Below, in pieces: positions 42,686 through 51,503 of a stretch of DNA of 64,000 bases (the first letter of the stretch is position 1; each line of letters starts with the position of its first letter). The stretch is from Arthrobacter sp. JZ12 (GTDB lineage: Bacteria > Actinomycetota > Actinomycetes > Actinomycetales > Micrococcaceae): NCBI RefSeq assembly GCF_035189165.1, contig NZ_CP045246.1:744001-808000 (forward strand). The letters are read 5' to 3'. The notes under the pieces are model-generated. The model worked only from the letters and a program-made list of their open reading frames with translations, did no database searches and was not told the origin of the DNA. The translations under genes and the position numbers were made by a program.

Positions 42686-43971
42686 GGTTGCACGCTCTCG
42701 TAGAGTTCGGACAGGCGCTCGCCGGGCACACCCGGCACTGACGGCAACGGTTCCGGTTCGGACACCGGCGACAACATCCCGGACAGCATTACAATCGCTG
42801 CGGCCACTATCAGGACAAGCACGACGGCGACTGCCGCCCACCAGCGGCGGTGCTGGCTCTTGCGGGCCGCTTGTTTGCGGGCCTGCGGCTTGGGTCCCGT
42901 CTTCGTCGCTGTGTGGACCTTGGTGGCTTGCGCGGTTGGCGAAGGCTGCCCGGCGGAAGCGTCGTCGTCGTTCAGCCCAAGCACAAAGGCGGGCCGGTGA
43001 GCTTCGGCGGGCGAAGAGGGGGGAGCATGGCCGGGGACCGGGCCGGGAAGGACGGCGGTCGCCGGTCCCGCACTCGCTGCCAGAAATGCGGCACGTTCTT
43101 CGACCAGAATGGTGGCAACCTGCGCAGCGGACGGCCGGTTGCCGGCGTCGAGCGCGGTCATTCGGGTGATGAGGTCCCGCCAGGCGGGGGTGACCGAGGC
43201 GGGAATTTCGGGTGCCCGATGCAGTCGGGCCAGGGCGGTCTCCAGACCGCGGCCCTCGAACGCAGGTTCGCCGGTGAGACATTCCAGGATCACCAGGCCG
43301 AGTGCATAGATGTCCGTGGCGGGGCTGACCGCTCCGCCGCGCGCCTGTTCGGGGCTGAAGTAGGCGGCTGTGCCGATCGTCTCGCCGGTGGCGGTAAGCC
43401 GGTCGCTGCCGGCCATTTGCGCTATGCCGAAATCGGTCAGAACGTACGCAAAGAGCCCCGAGGACGGGTCCGCTTCACGGGCCAGGATGTTTGACGGCTT
43501 GACGTCGCGGTGGGTGATGCCCTTCGCATGAACGTAGGCAAGCGTCCGGGATACGTCATGCGCAACGTTCCAGGTGCGCTGCAGGTCCAGGGCGCCGCCA
43601 TGGAGCAGTCTGTGCAGGTCGGATCCGTCGATGAGATCCATGACCACCCAGCCTGCGTGCGGTGCATGGCCGACGTCGTGCACCTTGACAACGCCCGGAT
43701 GGTCAAGGGAAGCCAGGAGTTGCGCCTCCGAACGCTCGCGGCTGGTAAGGCGCGTTTCGGGCTGGCCGCGGAAGAGCTTGATGGCAATATCACGCCCAAG
43801 GACCTGGTCATGGCCGCGGCGAACCTCCGCCATGCCACCCGTGCCGAGCAGATTCCCGAGGGAGTAGCGTCCGCCCAGCAGCTCATCCTGCCGCACACCT
43901 GGGCTGCTGCCAGTGCGACCGGGTTCGGACGTGACTTCGGGCGACCTGCCCGGGGGAGGAGGAAGCTGCAT
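42682..43971 (-). CDS. Membrane Ser/Thr protein kinase, PknB-like (Hanks type)
   Basis: A 429-residue protein. Kinase core: glycine loop GTGGMAEV at 43-50, K65 in DIAIKLF, catalytic HRDVKPSN at 154-161 and DFG at 180-182. A Pro/Ala-rich juxtamembrane region with an Arg/Lys cluster leads into a helix at about 377-397. Only about 30 residues follow outside, so there are no PASTA repeats, unlike the PknB that senses peptidoglycan. It starts the unit kinase-lipoprotein-MBL hydrolase. The coupled lipoprotein might act as its external domain. Confidence 0.9.
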   Translation of the reverse strand: MQLPPPPGRSPEVTSEPGRTGSSPGVRQDELLGGRYSLGNLLGTGGMAEVRRGHDQVLGRDIAIKLFRGQPETRLTSRERSEAQLLASLDHPGVVKVHDVGHAPHAGWVVMDLIDGSDLHRLLHGGALDLQRTWNVAHDVSRTLAYVHAKGITHRDVKPSNILAREADPSSGLFAYVLTDFGIAQMAGSDRLTATGETIGTAAYFSPEQARGGAVSPATDIYALGLVILECLTGEPAFEGRGLETALARLHRAPEIPASVTPAWRDLITRMTALDAGNRPSAAQVATILVEERAAFLAASAGPATAVLPGPVPGHAPPSSPAEAHRPAFVLGLNDDDASAGQPSPTAQATKVHTATKTGPKPQARKQAARKSQHRRWWAAVAVVLVLIVAAAIVMLSGMLSPVSEPEPLPSVPGVPGERLSELYESVQP

Positions 43972-44095
43972 GATGGGTCTTCCTTCCGTCAGCTGTCCGT
44001 TGTATGTCCATGAAAGCCCACGTGCATGACGTGACTCAAGGCGATGGATGCGGTTCTCACCACATTCTCATCTCAAAACTTCTATCCAGAAAAGA

Positions 44096-44134
44096 ATGGA
44101 GCGGCGCAGGGATCCGATCCCTGCGCCGCTCCAT
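44096..44134 (-). terminator. Strong intrinsic terminator after the 66-residue gene
   Basis: Two 19-base arms (44096-44114 and 44116-44134) pair perfectly around a single-base centre, with mostly G-C pairs. Read on the minus strand, it begins 15 bp after the stop at 44149 and is followed by TTCTTTT. This fits a rho-independent terminator. It also separates the small gene from the kinase unit. Confidence 0.85.
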
Positions 44135-44148
44135 CCAGTGGGAGGGGC

Positions 44149-44349
44149 TTAGCCGAGCAGGCCGCCCAGTCCGCCGCCGCCACCCAGTTTCCCGAGGAGG
44201 TCCTGGGGATTGATGCCGAGCTTGCTCAGCAGTCCGGAGTCACGGTCGGTGTCCACCTGGTCGGGCAGTTCCTGATCTGCCTGCTGGGCTTTGTCGTGAT
44301 CGCCCTGGTTCTTCAGAAGGTCGAGAATCTGCTGCTTGTCGATGTTCAT
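44149..44349 (-). CDS. Small conserved protein with glycine-rich C-terminus
   Basis: A 66-residue protein. It begins MNIDKQQILDLLKNQGDHDK, then has acidic residues, and ends GKLGGGGGLGGLLG. AGGAG precedes the ATG. I recognise it as a small hypothetical protein common in actinobacteria; no function is known. The N-terminal helix resembles short helical repeats, and the tail may be flexible. It lies 56 bp downstream of the MscS-type helix gene and ends at a strong terminator. Confidence 0.7.
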   Translation of the reverse strand: MNIDKQQILDLLKNQGDHDKAQQADQELPDQVDTDRDSGLLSKLGINPQDLLGKLGGGGGLGGLLG

Positions 44350-44405
44350 GGTGTTCTCCTGTAGTTAGAGAGTGTTGATAGGCGGATTAGGGTTGGCTCC
44401 GGCTT

Positions 44406-45218
44406 CTACCGGAAGCGGGGTGCACTCGGATCCTCAGGACGGTGGACCTGGGTGCTGCCACCTACTTCTGTGGTCTGGGTGCGCGCCTTGGCATCCTGGG
44501 CAGCGCTCTTCAGCTGCTCGGATGCGGACGGCGAGGACTGGGCTTCGGCCTTCATGCGGGGCGCTTCGGCCTCGGCCCGGTTCAGGTAGTGCTCCCAACG
44601 CTGGGACATGGGCTTGACCAGCCCGCCGCCGACGCCGACAACAATGACGCCCACAATGGCGGCAAGAACTGCAATAAGGATCGGGGTGGTGACGGTGGTA
44701 GCTATTTCGACCTGGTTCAGGGCGGCGATGATGCCGATTCCCAGGATGAAGACGCTCGCGATGTTGGCCAGGATCCTGCCGTAGGACAGGCCGCCAAGGG
44801 TTCCCTGGATAAGGTTCTTGACTGCTGCTGCGATCGCGGCGCTGATGATCACGATGATGATGGCAACGACGATCTTTGGCAGGAAGGCGATGATTCCCGC
44901 AAGCAGGTCACTGACGGGGTTCGGTCCGAAGACACCGAAGGCGAACTGCAGTACGAAGAGCACAAGCGCGTAGTAGACGATCTTGGCGATGATGTCGCTG
45001 GCATCGAGCGATGACTTGGACAGTGCCTTCTTGACACCGCCGCGCTCCACCACGCGGTCGAACCCGACCCGTTCGAGAAGCTTTTCCAGCGCCTTCGAGA
45101 TCGCCTTGGCAATGAGCAGGCCGACGATCAGGATGACGAGGAAGAGCAACAGCTTGGGCACGAAATCAATTACTGACGCGAGCCCGGTCCTCAGGGTTTC
45201 TTCCAAGGGAACCTCCAT
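44406..45218 (-). CDS. Conserved TM-helix (MscS-associated, PF05552-like) membrane protein
   Basis: A 270-residue protein with about five hydrophobic segments. The repeated pattern FLVILIVGLLIAKAISKALEK is the TM-helix domain often found in mechanosensitive-channel relatives. The MscS beta domain itself is absent. The last 75 residues are polar, Ala/Glu/Ser-rich and lie in the cytoplasm. It may be a small channel or a membrane organiser; this is inferred from family. The ribosome site is weak. Confidence 0.8.
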   Translation of the reverse strand: MEVPLEETLRTGLASVIDFVPKLLLFLVILIVGLLIAKAISKALEKLLERVGFDRVVERGGVKKALSKSSLDASDIIAKIVYYALVLFVLQFAFGVFGPNPVSDLLAGIIAFLPKIVVAIIIVIISAAIAAAVKNLIQGTLGGLSYGRILANIASVFILGIGIIAALNQVEIATTVTTPILIAVLAAIVGVIVVGVGGGLVKPMSQRWEHYLNRAEAEAPRMKAEAQSSPSASEQLKSAAQDAKARTQTTEVGGSTQVHRPEDPSAPRFR

Positions 45219-45374
45219 CTATGAGCTTCGAGAAGCTGCCGTGCCGGCGGAGCGGGTGCCCCACCGGGTTTGCACGGATCAACAGTAAGCATACTGACGA
45301 TAAATAGGAAGGTTGCTTAGTAATGTTTTCTTTGTCGTGTCCCGGCTGCTGTGCTTCCCCTAGGGCTTGCCCGG

Positions 45375-46214
45375 TCAGGGGTGCCGCGTACCTTCGCCTC
45401 TCAAAACGGCCCGGTAACCTTCCCGGAAAGTCGGGTACGCGAACGTGAACCCGGATGAGGTGAGCAGCGTATTGCTGCACCGTTTTCCGGTGGCGGGGGC
45501 GCCGTCGTCGTCATTGGGCAGTCCGAGCGGAACACCAAGTTCCCCAGCCAGGAATCGCTGAACATCGGTGAGCAGCGCGGGCTCACTGTCCGTGCCGAGA
45601 TAGGCTGCAGCCGCCTCCTGAAGCCCGGCGAGGTGAACGATCGCGGCGGCCGCGTCGTCACGGTGGATGCGGTTGGTCCAGTGCGGTGACGTAGTTCGCA
45701 CGGTTCCGCCCTTCACCTGGTCAATCAGCCTCGTCCGCCCTGGACCGTAGATCCCGGAAAGCCTGAGCGCAACTGATTGTGGGGCACGGGCGGCGAGCAG
45801 TTCCTCGGTCTCCCGCAGCACCCCTCCGGTGGGTGTCGACGGCGCCGGGACCTCGGTCTCGTCGATCCACCCGCCGTCGTCGTTGCCGTAGACAGCGGTG
45901 GATGAGACGAAGATGATCCGCCGCGGCGCCACGCCGTCGCGCTCGAGTGCGTCGAGGAGGCTGGCTGTGCCCCCGAGATAGGTGGTGCGGTAGGCAGCCT
46001 CGTTCCGCCCATCCGCGGTAAGCGCGATAACGACGACGTCGGTGTCGCCCGGGACGGTGGGCAGCGTGCCGGTGATGTCGACAGCTGCGCCTTCGATGGC
46101 GGGCGGCAGCTTCTTCGGGGAGCGCCGCCACCCGATCACGCGGTGCCCCGCCTCGGCGAAGTACAGTCCGGCCTGGGTTCCGAGGTCACCGCATCCGGCG
46201 ATCAAGACAGTCAC
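45375..46214 (-). CDS. NAD(P)-dependent epimerase/dehydratase-like SDR protein
   Basis: A 279-residue protein. The N-terminal nucleotide motif is LIAGCGDLGTQAGLYF. FVSSTAVYGNDDGG gives the Ser-Tyr catalytic pair region, but the usual YxxxK is replaced by a Thr-Gly-Gly region (PSTPTGGVLRETEELL), so it is an atypical extended SDR as in YeeZ relatives. LSGIYGPGRTRL and NRIHRDDAAAAI complete the pattern. It starts at GTG. Substrate unknown; divergent from the phosphoesterase gene. Confidence 0.8.
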   Translation of the reverse strand: MTVLIAGCGDLGTQAGLYFAEAGHRVIGWRRSPKKLPPAIEGAAVDITGTLPTVPGDTDVVVIALTADGRNEAAYRTTYLGGTASLLDALERDGVAPRRIIFVSSTAVYGNDDGGWIDETEVPAPSTPTGGVLRETEELLAARAPQSVALRLSGIYGPGRTRLIDQVKGGTVRTTSPHWTNRIHRDDAAAAIVHLAGLQEAAAAYLGTDSEPALLTDVQRFLAGELGVPLGLPNDDDGAPATGKRCSNTLLTSSGFTFAYPTFREGYRAVLRGEGTRHP

Positions 46215-46301
46215 CCCGGAAGCTTCTCACGTAGGGCCGCCCGCTGTTGAGCGTTGCCCGGGAGCACTGCTTTGCCCGCGCTACGTGCCAGACTTGCTCG
46301 C

Positions 46302-46808
46302 ATGGCGCTTCGACTGCTTATGCTCGCTGACACGCACGTACCGAAACGCGCCCGGCAGATGCCCCAGCAGGTCTGGGACGCGGTTGATTCCGCCGACGTG
46401 GTCGTCCACGCCGGCGACTGGGTGGATGTTCCGCTCCTGGATGAGCTGGAACGGCGGTGCCGTCGCCTGATCGGCGTTTATGGCAACAACGACGGCGCAG
46501 ATCTCCGCGCCCGCCTGCCCGAGATTGCCCGGGCCGAGCTCGAGGGCGTCCGGTTCGCCGTCGTGCATGAAACGGGTGCGGCCACCGGACGGGAGAAGCG
46601 CATGGACGAGGCGTTTCCGGATACGGACGTCCTGGTCTTCGGTCACAGCCACATTCCCTGGGACACGACCACCCCCGCAGGAATGCGGCTGCTCAACCCC
46701 GGCTCGCCGACTGACCGCCGGCGCCAGCCTGCGTGCACCTATTTCACTGCTGTGGCCGACGACGGCGAGTTGCGGGACGTGCGCCTCGAACGGCTTCCAG
46801 CGCGGTAG
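46302..46808 (+). CDS. YfcE/MJ0936-type metallophosphoesterase
   Basis: A 168-residue protein with LMLADTHVPKR (metal D and H), VHAGDWVD, GVYGNNDG and VFGHSHIPW, the full calcineurin-like dimetal site. Small proteins of this type hydrolyse phosphodiesters in vitro. The start at 46302 (MALRLL) opens directly on the first strand; an upstream extension is unconserved. It stands alone, 94 bp before the HtrA-like gene. Confidence 0.85.
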   Translation: MALRLLMLADTHVPKRARQMPQQVWDAVDSADVVVHAGDWVDVPLLDELERRCRRLIGVYGNNDGADLRARLPEIARAELEGVRFAVVHETGAATGREKRMDEAFPDTDVLVFGHSHIPWDTTTPAGMRLLNPGSPTDRRRQPACTYFTAVADDGELRDVRLERLPAR

Positions 46809-46908
46809 CCGCTCCTTTTGCTCAAACCGCGTTGTTGGTAGGAATAACTGAAGTAAACGTTTTGGTGCGTACAAACTGCAGCAGACATCACGGCACAAGG
46901 AGCTCAGT

Positions 46909-48006
46909 GTGGAGAATGGCCAGCGACAATTGCCCATCGTTCGGAAGAGCGCGGTAACCGCCGTCGCAGTGTGCCTGGCGCTCTCGGGCTGCACCGAGTC
47001 CCCCGAGCCGCCGGGTGAGGAGACGCAGGAGTCCGGCTCCGCCGCCGCGACTCAGGGCGGCGAAGGCGGCGGTGCAGCAGCGGACACTCCAGCGGCCGCT
47101 GGTACCGACATCCCTCAGCTCATCGACAACGTGCAGCCGTCGGTGGTCACCGTTTTCCTTGAGAGCGGCGGCCTGGGCAGCGGCGTGATCTACAACGAAG
47201 ACGGGCTGATCCTCACCAACGAGCATGTAGTGGGGGGCGCTGAGGAAGTGCAGGTGGCCTTCGCCGACGGCCAGCGGGTGTCCGGCACCGTAGTGGCGAC
47301 CGACGTCGTTACGGACCTTGCGCTGGTGCAGGCCGACCGTACCGGGCTGCCCGCTGCCGAATTCCAGACCGAGCTGCCCGACGTCGGAGAGCTGGCAGTT
47401 GTCATTGGAAGTCCACTCGGCTTCGAGAACACCGCCACTGCCGGCATCATCTCCGGACTGCACCGTGAAATTCCGGGATCGGCAACCAACAGCGCTTCGC
47501 TGGTGGACCTCATCCAGACGGATGCCGCGATCAGTCCCGGCAACTCCGGTGGTGCCCTCGTGAACAGCCAGGGACAGGTGATCGGGATCAGCGAGGCCTA
47601 TATCCCGCCACAGGCCGGCGCGGTGTCCCTGGGATTCGCGATACCGGCGGGAACCGCCGTCGAAGTGGTGGAAGAACTGCTGGAAGACGGCAAGGCCGAC
47701 CACGCCTTCCTCGGACTGGTGCCGCGGACCCTCACCCCGCAGATCGCCGAACAGCTCGGTGTCGATGCGGAGCAGGGGGTTGCCGTGCTTGCCGTCGAAG
47801 ACGACAGCCCTGCCGACGACGCCGGAATCCGTGCGGGCGACATTATGGTCTCCCTGGACGGTGAGCCGCTGGAAAGCGCGGAGCGGCTGCTGGCGGCCCT
47901 CCGTGCTTTCGATCCCGGCGACTCCGTCTCCGCTGAGTTCGTGCGCGAGGGTGAAACACGTGAAGTCGAAATGACGCTGGGAGAGCGCCCGGCCGAGGAA
48001 GGGTAG
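46909..48006 (+). CDS. HtrA/DegP-like trypsin-fold serine protease with PDZ domain, lipoprotein
   Basis: A 365-residue protein. A lipobox ends LALSGC (Cys28), followed by an acidic Gly/Ala-rich linker. The protease domain spans about 70-255 with the triad H106 (LTNEHVVGG), D136 (VTDLALV) and S213 (SPGNSGGAL). A PDZ domain covers about 265-355, with AFLGLVPRTLT and AGIRAGDIMVSLDG. The enzyme degrades misfolded envelope proteins outside the membrane. It starts at GTG with AAGGAG five bases upstream. Confidence 0.92.
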   Translation: MENGQRQLPIVRKSAVTAVAVCLALSGCTESPEPPGEETQESGSAAATQGGEGGGAAADTPAAAGTDIPQLIDNVQPSVVTVFLESGGLGSGVIYNEDGLILTNEHVVGGAEEVQVAFADGQRVSGTVVATDVVTDLALVQADRTGLPAAEFQTELPDVGELAVVIGSPLGFENTATAGIISGLHREIPGSATNSASLVDLIQTDAAISPGNSGGALVNSQGQVIGISEAYIPPQAGAVSLGFAIPAGTAVEVVEELLEDGKADHAFLGLVPRTLTPQIAEQLGVDAEQGVAVLAVEDDSPADDAGIRAGDIMVSLDGEPLESAERLLAALRAFDPGDSVSAEFVREGETREVEMTLGERPAEEG

Positions 48007-48007
48007 G

Positions 48008-48589
48008 TCAGCGGGCGGACGCGCGCTCGGCCGGTCGGTTGAGCATGAAGGAGAACGCGAAGGCCAGGATTGCGGCGGCGAAAAGGACAAATTTCGCCGT
48101 GGTGAGGAAGCTCGCGAAGGCCACCTCGGATGCAGTTATGTCCACCGAGGCGAAGGCAGCCTCCAGGGCCAGGTTCTCGGCGACATCAACGGCCGCGTAG
48201 ACAACCGCAATCACATAGAACAACCACCTCAGTGGTGAGTGTCCGCCGAACCGCTGAACCAGGAGGATGATCAACGCGGCGAAGGCCACGGGAAACACCA
48301 GATCCCAGAAGTAGTGGACGCTTTGGTAACGCTCAATCACCGGGGCATCCAACTCGTCTCGAACGGCTTGCACATGATCCGCGCTGTAGCCGCCGATCAT
48401 GGTGTCCGGAAGCTGAAGACCGACCGCCCGCTGAACGGATTGCAGCTGCAGCCAGCCGAGCGCCAATGAGGATACCGATACTGCAGCGACGGCCGCGATC
48501 AGCCAGGCTGAGACGCGTTTGAACCTCGTGCTCTTGTTCCTTGCCGTATGCGTACTCTTGTCTGCTTTTATTCGTGCCATATCTTCCAT
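48008..48589 (-). CDS. Hypothetical four-helix membrane protein
   Basis: A 193-residue protein with hydrophobic segments near 27-47, 97-113, 120-138 and 158-178. The loop between helices 1 and 2 is about 50 residues long (QLPDTMIGGYSADHVQAVRD) and probably outside. Both ends are basic and cytoplasmic. I do not recognise the family. It converges on the protease gene with 1 bp between the stops. Confidence 0.6.
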   Translation of the reverse strand: MEDMARIKADKSTHTARNKSTRFKRVSAWLIAAVAAVSVSSLALGWLQLQSVQRAVGLQLPDTMIGGYSADHVQAVRDELDAPVIERYQSVHYFWDLVFPVAFAALIILLVQRFGGHSPLRWLFYVIAVVYAAVDVAENLALEAAFASVDITASEVAFASFLTTAKFVLFAAAILAFAFSFMLNRPAERASAR

Positions 48590-48655
48590 TGTGGAAGCTA
48601 AGTGTGCTGATCAAGCTCACGATTCCGTTACGATGGCTGTGCCGCCTGACTGATT

Positions 48656-49537
48656 TCAGGAACTGAGCTTGTCAACCAGCTTGCGGGCGCGCTCCACCTC
48701 GCGCTCCGCTTCCTTCGCAGTCCGCTCCGCTTCGGTGCGCTCGCGGGCGGCATCGTCGGCAGCGTCGTCGATGTCGTCAATCTCCTGCTCGAGTGCCCGC
48801 ATTCGTTTGCGTAGTTCGCGGACCTGAGACACCAGTCCTTCCCGGTCGCGGTCAAGTCGATCCACGTGCTCCCGCGCCCGCTTGAGCCGTTCAGCGGCTT
48901 CCTCCTCGCGGTCCTCGGCTTCCTCGAGTTCGAGCCGCGCCTCCGCTGCGGGATCGGGGGTGTCCTCGCCTTCGTCGCCGTGTTGCTCAGTTGCATGGGC
49001 CGACGCGAAGCTCCCCAGCTCAGTACCTGCATCGAAAGGGCCGCCCACTGCGTCGGTGAGGTCCACCGCGTCCCAGCCGCTTGCCTCAAGCGGCCGCACG
49101 AGGCGGGCCGTCGAGACCGCCGCGGCAGCACCGGCGTCGGCCATGGCTGCACGCAGCGTCTGCTCTACTTCGGTGGACACCGCTGCGCTGACCTGGTGTC
49201 CCAACTCCCGCGACAGGGCGGTTCCGTCCTTGACGAGAGCTGAGATCAGCTGCTGGCGCTGGACACCGAGCTTCTTCAACTCGCTGCCGTCGAGTTCCTC
49301 CTGCGCCTGACGCATGGCCGCTCCCAGTTGAAGGGCCTGGGTCAACTGGGAGCCGCGATGCAGGTTCATCATGTTGAGGAGCCAGGCAGACGCGGACGGC
49401 TTTCGCAGGGCCCGGACCTCCTTGGCCAGCGCCTTGTCACTGACCTCCTTCGCCCGGGCATTCCTGGCAGCGGTGAATTCATCCAGTGGAATTGCGTACA
49501 GTTCCGAAGCGATGTCAGCGAGATCGGGTTCCGGCAA
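48656..49537 (-). CDS. Coiled-coil protein of unknown function
   Basis: A 293-residue soluble protein. The first 165 residues are helical, with FTAARNARAKEV and LRKPSASAWLLNMM. The last 105 residues are an almost pure charged coiled coil with heptads such as AERLKRAREHVDRLDRDREG. This pattern occurs in actinobacterial hypothetical proteins. It starts at TTG with GGAGAG upstream. No enzyme motif is seen. It is probably in one unit with the proline-rich small gene 26 bp upstream. Confidence 0.7.
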   Translation of the reverse strand: MPEPDLADIASELYAIPLDEFTAARNARAKEVSDKALAKEVRALRKPSASAWLLNMMNLHRGSQLTQALQLGAAMRQAQEELDGSELKKLGVQRQQLISALVKDGTALSRELGHQVSAAVSTEVEQTLRAAMADAGAAAAVSTARLVRPLEASGWDAVDLTDAVGGPFDAGTELGSFASAHATEQHGDEGEDTPDPAAEARLELEEAEDREEEAAERLKRAREHVDRLDRDREGLVSQVRELRKRMRALEQEIDDIDDAADDAARERTEAERTAKEAEREVERARKLVDKLSS

Positions 49538-49563
49538 GGCTCTCCATTTTGTGGTTGTTCAGT

Positions 49564-49776
49564 TCAGGGCAAAGGTGGAACCGTCGGCCCGGGCTCCGGG
49601 AAGGGCCGGTCCGGCGAGGGGCCGGGCTCCGGTTCAGGAGGTATGCCTGGGGTGTCAGGTCCCGGGTCGGGGATAGGGTACGGCGACGGCGAGGGCTGCG
49701 GTTCCGGGGCCGGTTCTCCTGGCGGCCTCGGCTGCGACGGGTCAGGGTGAGGCTCGTAGGGCGGGGGGATGGTCAT
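49564..49776 (-). CDS. Small proline-rich protein (70 residues)
   Basis: The protein is almost half proline, with repeated PEP, PDP and PSP steps (PEPQPSPSPYPIPDPGPD). It has AGAGGA about nine bases before its ATG and lies 26 bp before the coiled-coil gene on the same strand. Proline-rich frames occur by chance on high-GC DNA, so coding is not certain; the good ribosome site and spacing are the only support. Confidence 0.45.
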   Translation of the reverse strand: MTIPPPYEPHPDPSQPRPPGEPAPEPQPSPSPYPIPDPGPDTPGIPPEPEPGPSPDRPFPEPGPTVPPLP

Positions 49777-49949
49777 CGCGCTGTCCTCTCTTCATCTTCG
49801 TCGATGTGGAACCACAGTACGCCGCTCGGGGCTGGTCGGAAATGGACTGCCAAAATGGACCCGGGAATAAGCCGTGCACATCCCGGCTTGCTATTCCTGG
49901 CTGGCGCCGACCGGTAGCGCCGCCTCAGCGCCTTCACAGGGGGAACCTC

Positions 49950-51494
49950 TTGCAGCAACGCACAGACCAGCGCGATCGGACAACCGACGCACCCGCCACC
50001 GATACCGCCGTCGGCAGTAGCCTACCCATGGCCGCCGACACGGTGTCCGCGCGCGACCGGCTGGTGATCTCCCTGCTGCTCGTGTCGGCCTTCGTGGTTA
50101 TCCTCAACGAAACCATCATGGGCGTCGCCCTTCCGCGCCTGATGGAGGATCTCCAGATCACCGCCTCGACAGGGCAGTGGCTTACGACGGCGTTCATGCT
50201 CACCATGGCGGTGGTCATCCCCATTACGGGCTTCCTGATCCAGCGCTTCAACACTCGACCGGTCTTCTTCGCCGCGATGACTCTCTTCAGCGTCGGCACC
50301 CTGGTTTCTGCGCTCTCTCCTGGCTTCGAGATGCTCCTCGTCGGACGCGTGATCCAGGCCGGCGGAACCGCCATCATGATGCCGCTGTTGATGACGACCG
50401 TCATGACACTCGTGCCGCCGGCGTCACGGGGTAAGACCATGGGCAACATCTCGATCGTCATCTCGGTGGCTCCGGCTATTGGTCCAACGATCTCCGGCAT
50501 CATCCTCAGCGTGCTGGACTGGCGCTGGATGTTCTGGCTGGTGCTGCCCATTGCCGTCGGGTCCCTGGTGCTGGGCGGGCTTCGCATTCAGAACGTAACC
50601 ACGCCGAACCGCGTCCCCGTCGACGTCGTGTCGGTCATCCTGTCCGCCTTCGCGTTCGGTGGCATTGTCTATGGGCTGAGCCAGTTTGGTGAGGCCTCCG
50701 TAGGCTCCTCGGTTCCGGCCTGGGTTCCGCTCGCCGTCGGGCTTGTAGGCCTGGCCGGATTCATTGCCCGGCAGCTTTCCCTGCAGCGCCACGACCGCGC
50801 ACTGCTGGACTTGCGCACCTTCCGTTCCCGTACGTTCACGGTCTCCATCCTTGTCCTGTCGATCAGCATGATGGCCCTGTTCGGAACGGTGATCCTCCTA
50901 CCCATTTACCTGCAGGACGTCCTCGGCCTTGAACCCGCTGCCGCAGGGCTGATGCTGCTCCCCGGCGGCCTTGCGATGGGTCTGCTGGGACCGGTAGTCG
51001 GCCGGATTTTCGACCGGCACGGGCCGCGCGTCCTCGTGGTTCCCGGTGCTGTCCTGGTGGCGGCAGCCTTCTGGACTCTGACGCTGCTGGACGGGTCCAC
51101 ACCCGTACCGCTGGTGCTTGCCTGCCATGTGATCCTGAGCATCGGACTCGCCGGCATGTTCACGCCGCTGTTCACCTCCGCGCTGGGATCGGTCCGTCCG
51201 CAGCTTTACTCGCACGCGAGCGCCGTCGTCGGTACCGTCCAGCAGTTGGCCGGCGCCGCCGGTATCGCGTTGTTCGTGTCCGTGATGACCATCCAGACCA
51301 GTGCCCTGATGGGGTCCGGCGCCGCTGAGCTGCCTGCGCTCGCCGGAGGTATCCGGGCGGCATTCCTCTGCGGCGCAGTGATCTTCCTGTTCGCGGTGAT
51401 GGCGGCGCTGTTTGTGCGCAAGCCCGCTGCCGCTGTCCCGTCGTCGGATGGTCATGACGACGCCGGTGTCCCGGCTTCCCCGCTGGGCCACTAG
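49950..51494 (+). CDS. MFS transporter, DHA2 (EmrB/QacA, 14-helix) family
   Basis: A 514-residue membrane protein from the TTG at 49950, which has AGGGGGA six bases upstream; an ATG at 50028 gives a shorter leader. It begins with RLVISLLLVSAFVVILNETI and has motif C-type VISVAPAIGPTISG and WRWMFWLVLPIA. The DHA2 family exports drugs, dyes and metabolites by proton antiport. About fourteen hydrophobic segments are visible. No regulator gene adjoins it. The substrate is not known. Confidence 0.88.
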   Translation: MQQRTDQRDRTTDAPATDTAVGSSLPMAADTVSARDRLVISLLLVSAFVVILNETIMGVALPRLMEDLQITASTGQWLTTAFMLTMAVVIPITGFLIQRFNTRPVFFAAMTLFSVGTLVSALSPGFEMLLVGRVIQAGGTAIMMPLLMTTVMTLVPPASRGKTMGNISIVISVAPAIGPTISGIILSVLDWRWMFWLVLPIAVGSLVLGGLRIQNVTTPNRVPVDVVSVILSAFAFGGIVYGLSQFGEASVGSSVPAWVPLAVGLVGLAGFIARQLSLQRHDRALLDLRTFRSRTFTVSILVLSISMMALFGTVILLPIYLQDVLGLEPAAAGLMLLPGGLAMGLLGPVVGRIFDRHGPRVLVVPGAVLVAAAFWTLTLLDGSTPVPLVLACHVILSIGLAGMFTPLFTSALGSVRPQLYSHASAVVGTVQQLAGAAGIALFVSVMTIQTSALMGSGAAELPALAGGIRAAFLCGAVIFLFAVMAALFVRKPAAAVPSSDGHDDAGVPASPLGH

Positions 51495-51503
51495 ACTCCC
51501 GCT

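Noticed and set aside
42128-43282. A long extension upstream of the coiled-coil lipoprotein, overlapping the kinase gene
   Set aside because: The lipobox signal peptide and the ATGA overlap place the start at 42685; the extension is antiphase kinase coding sequence.
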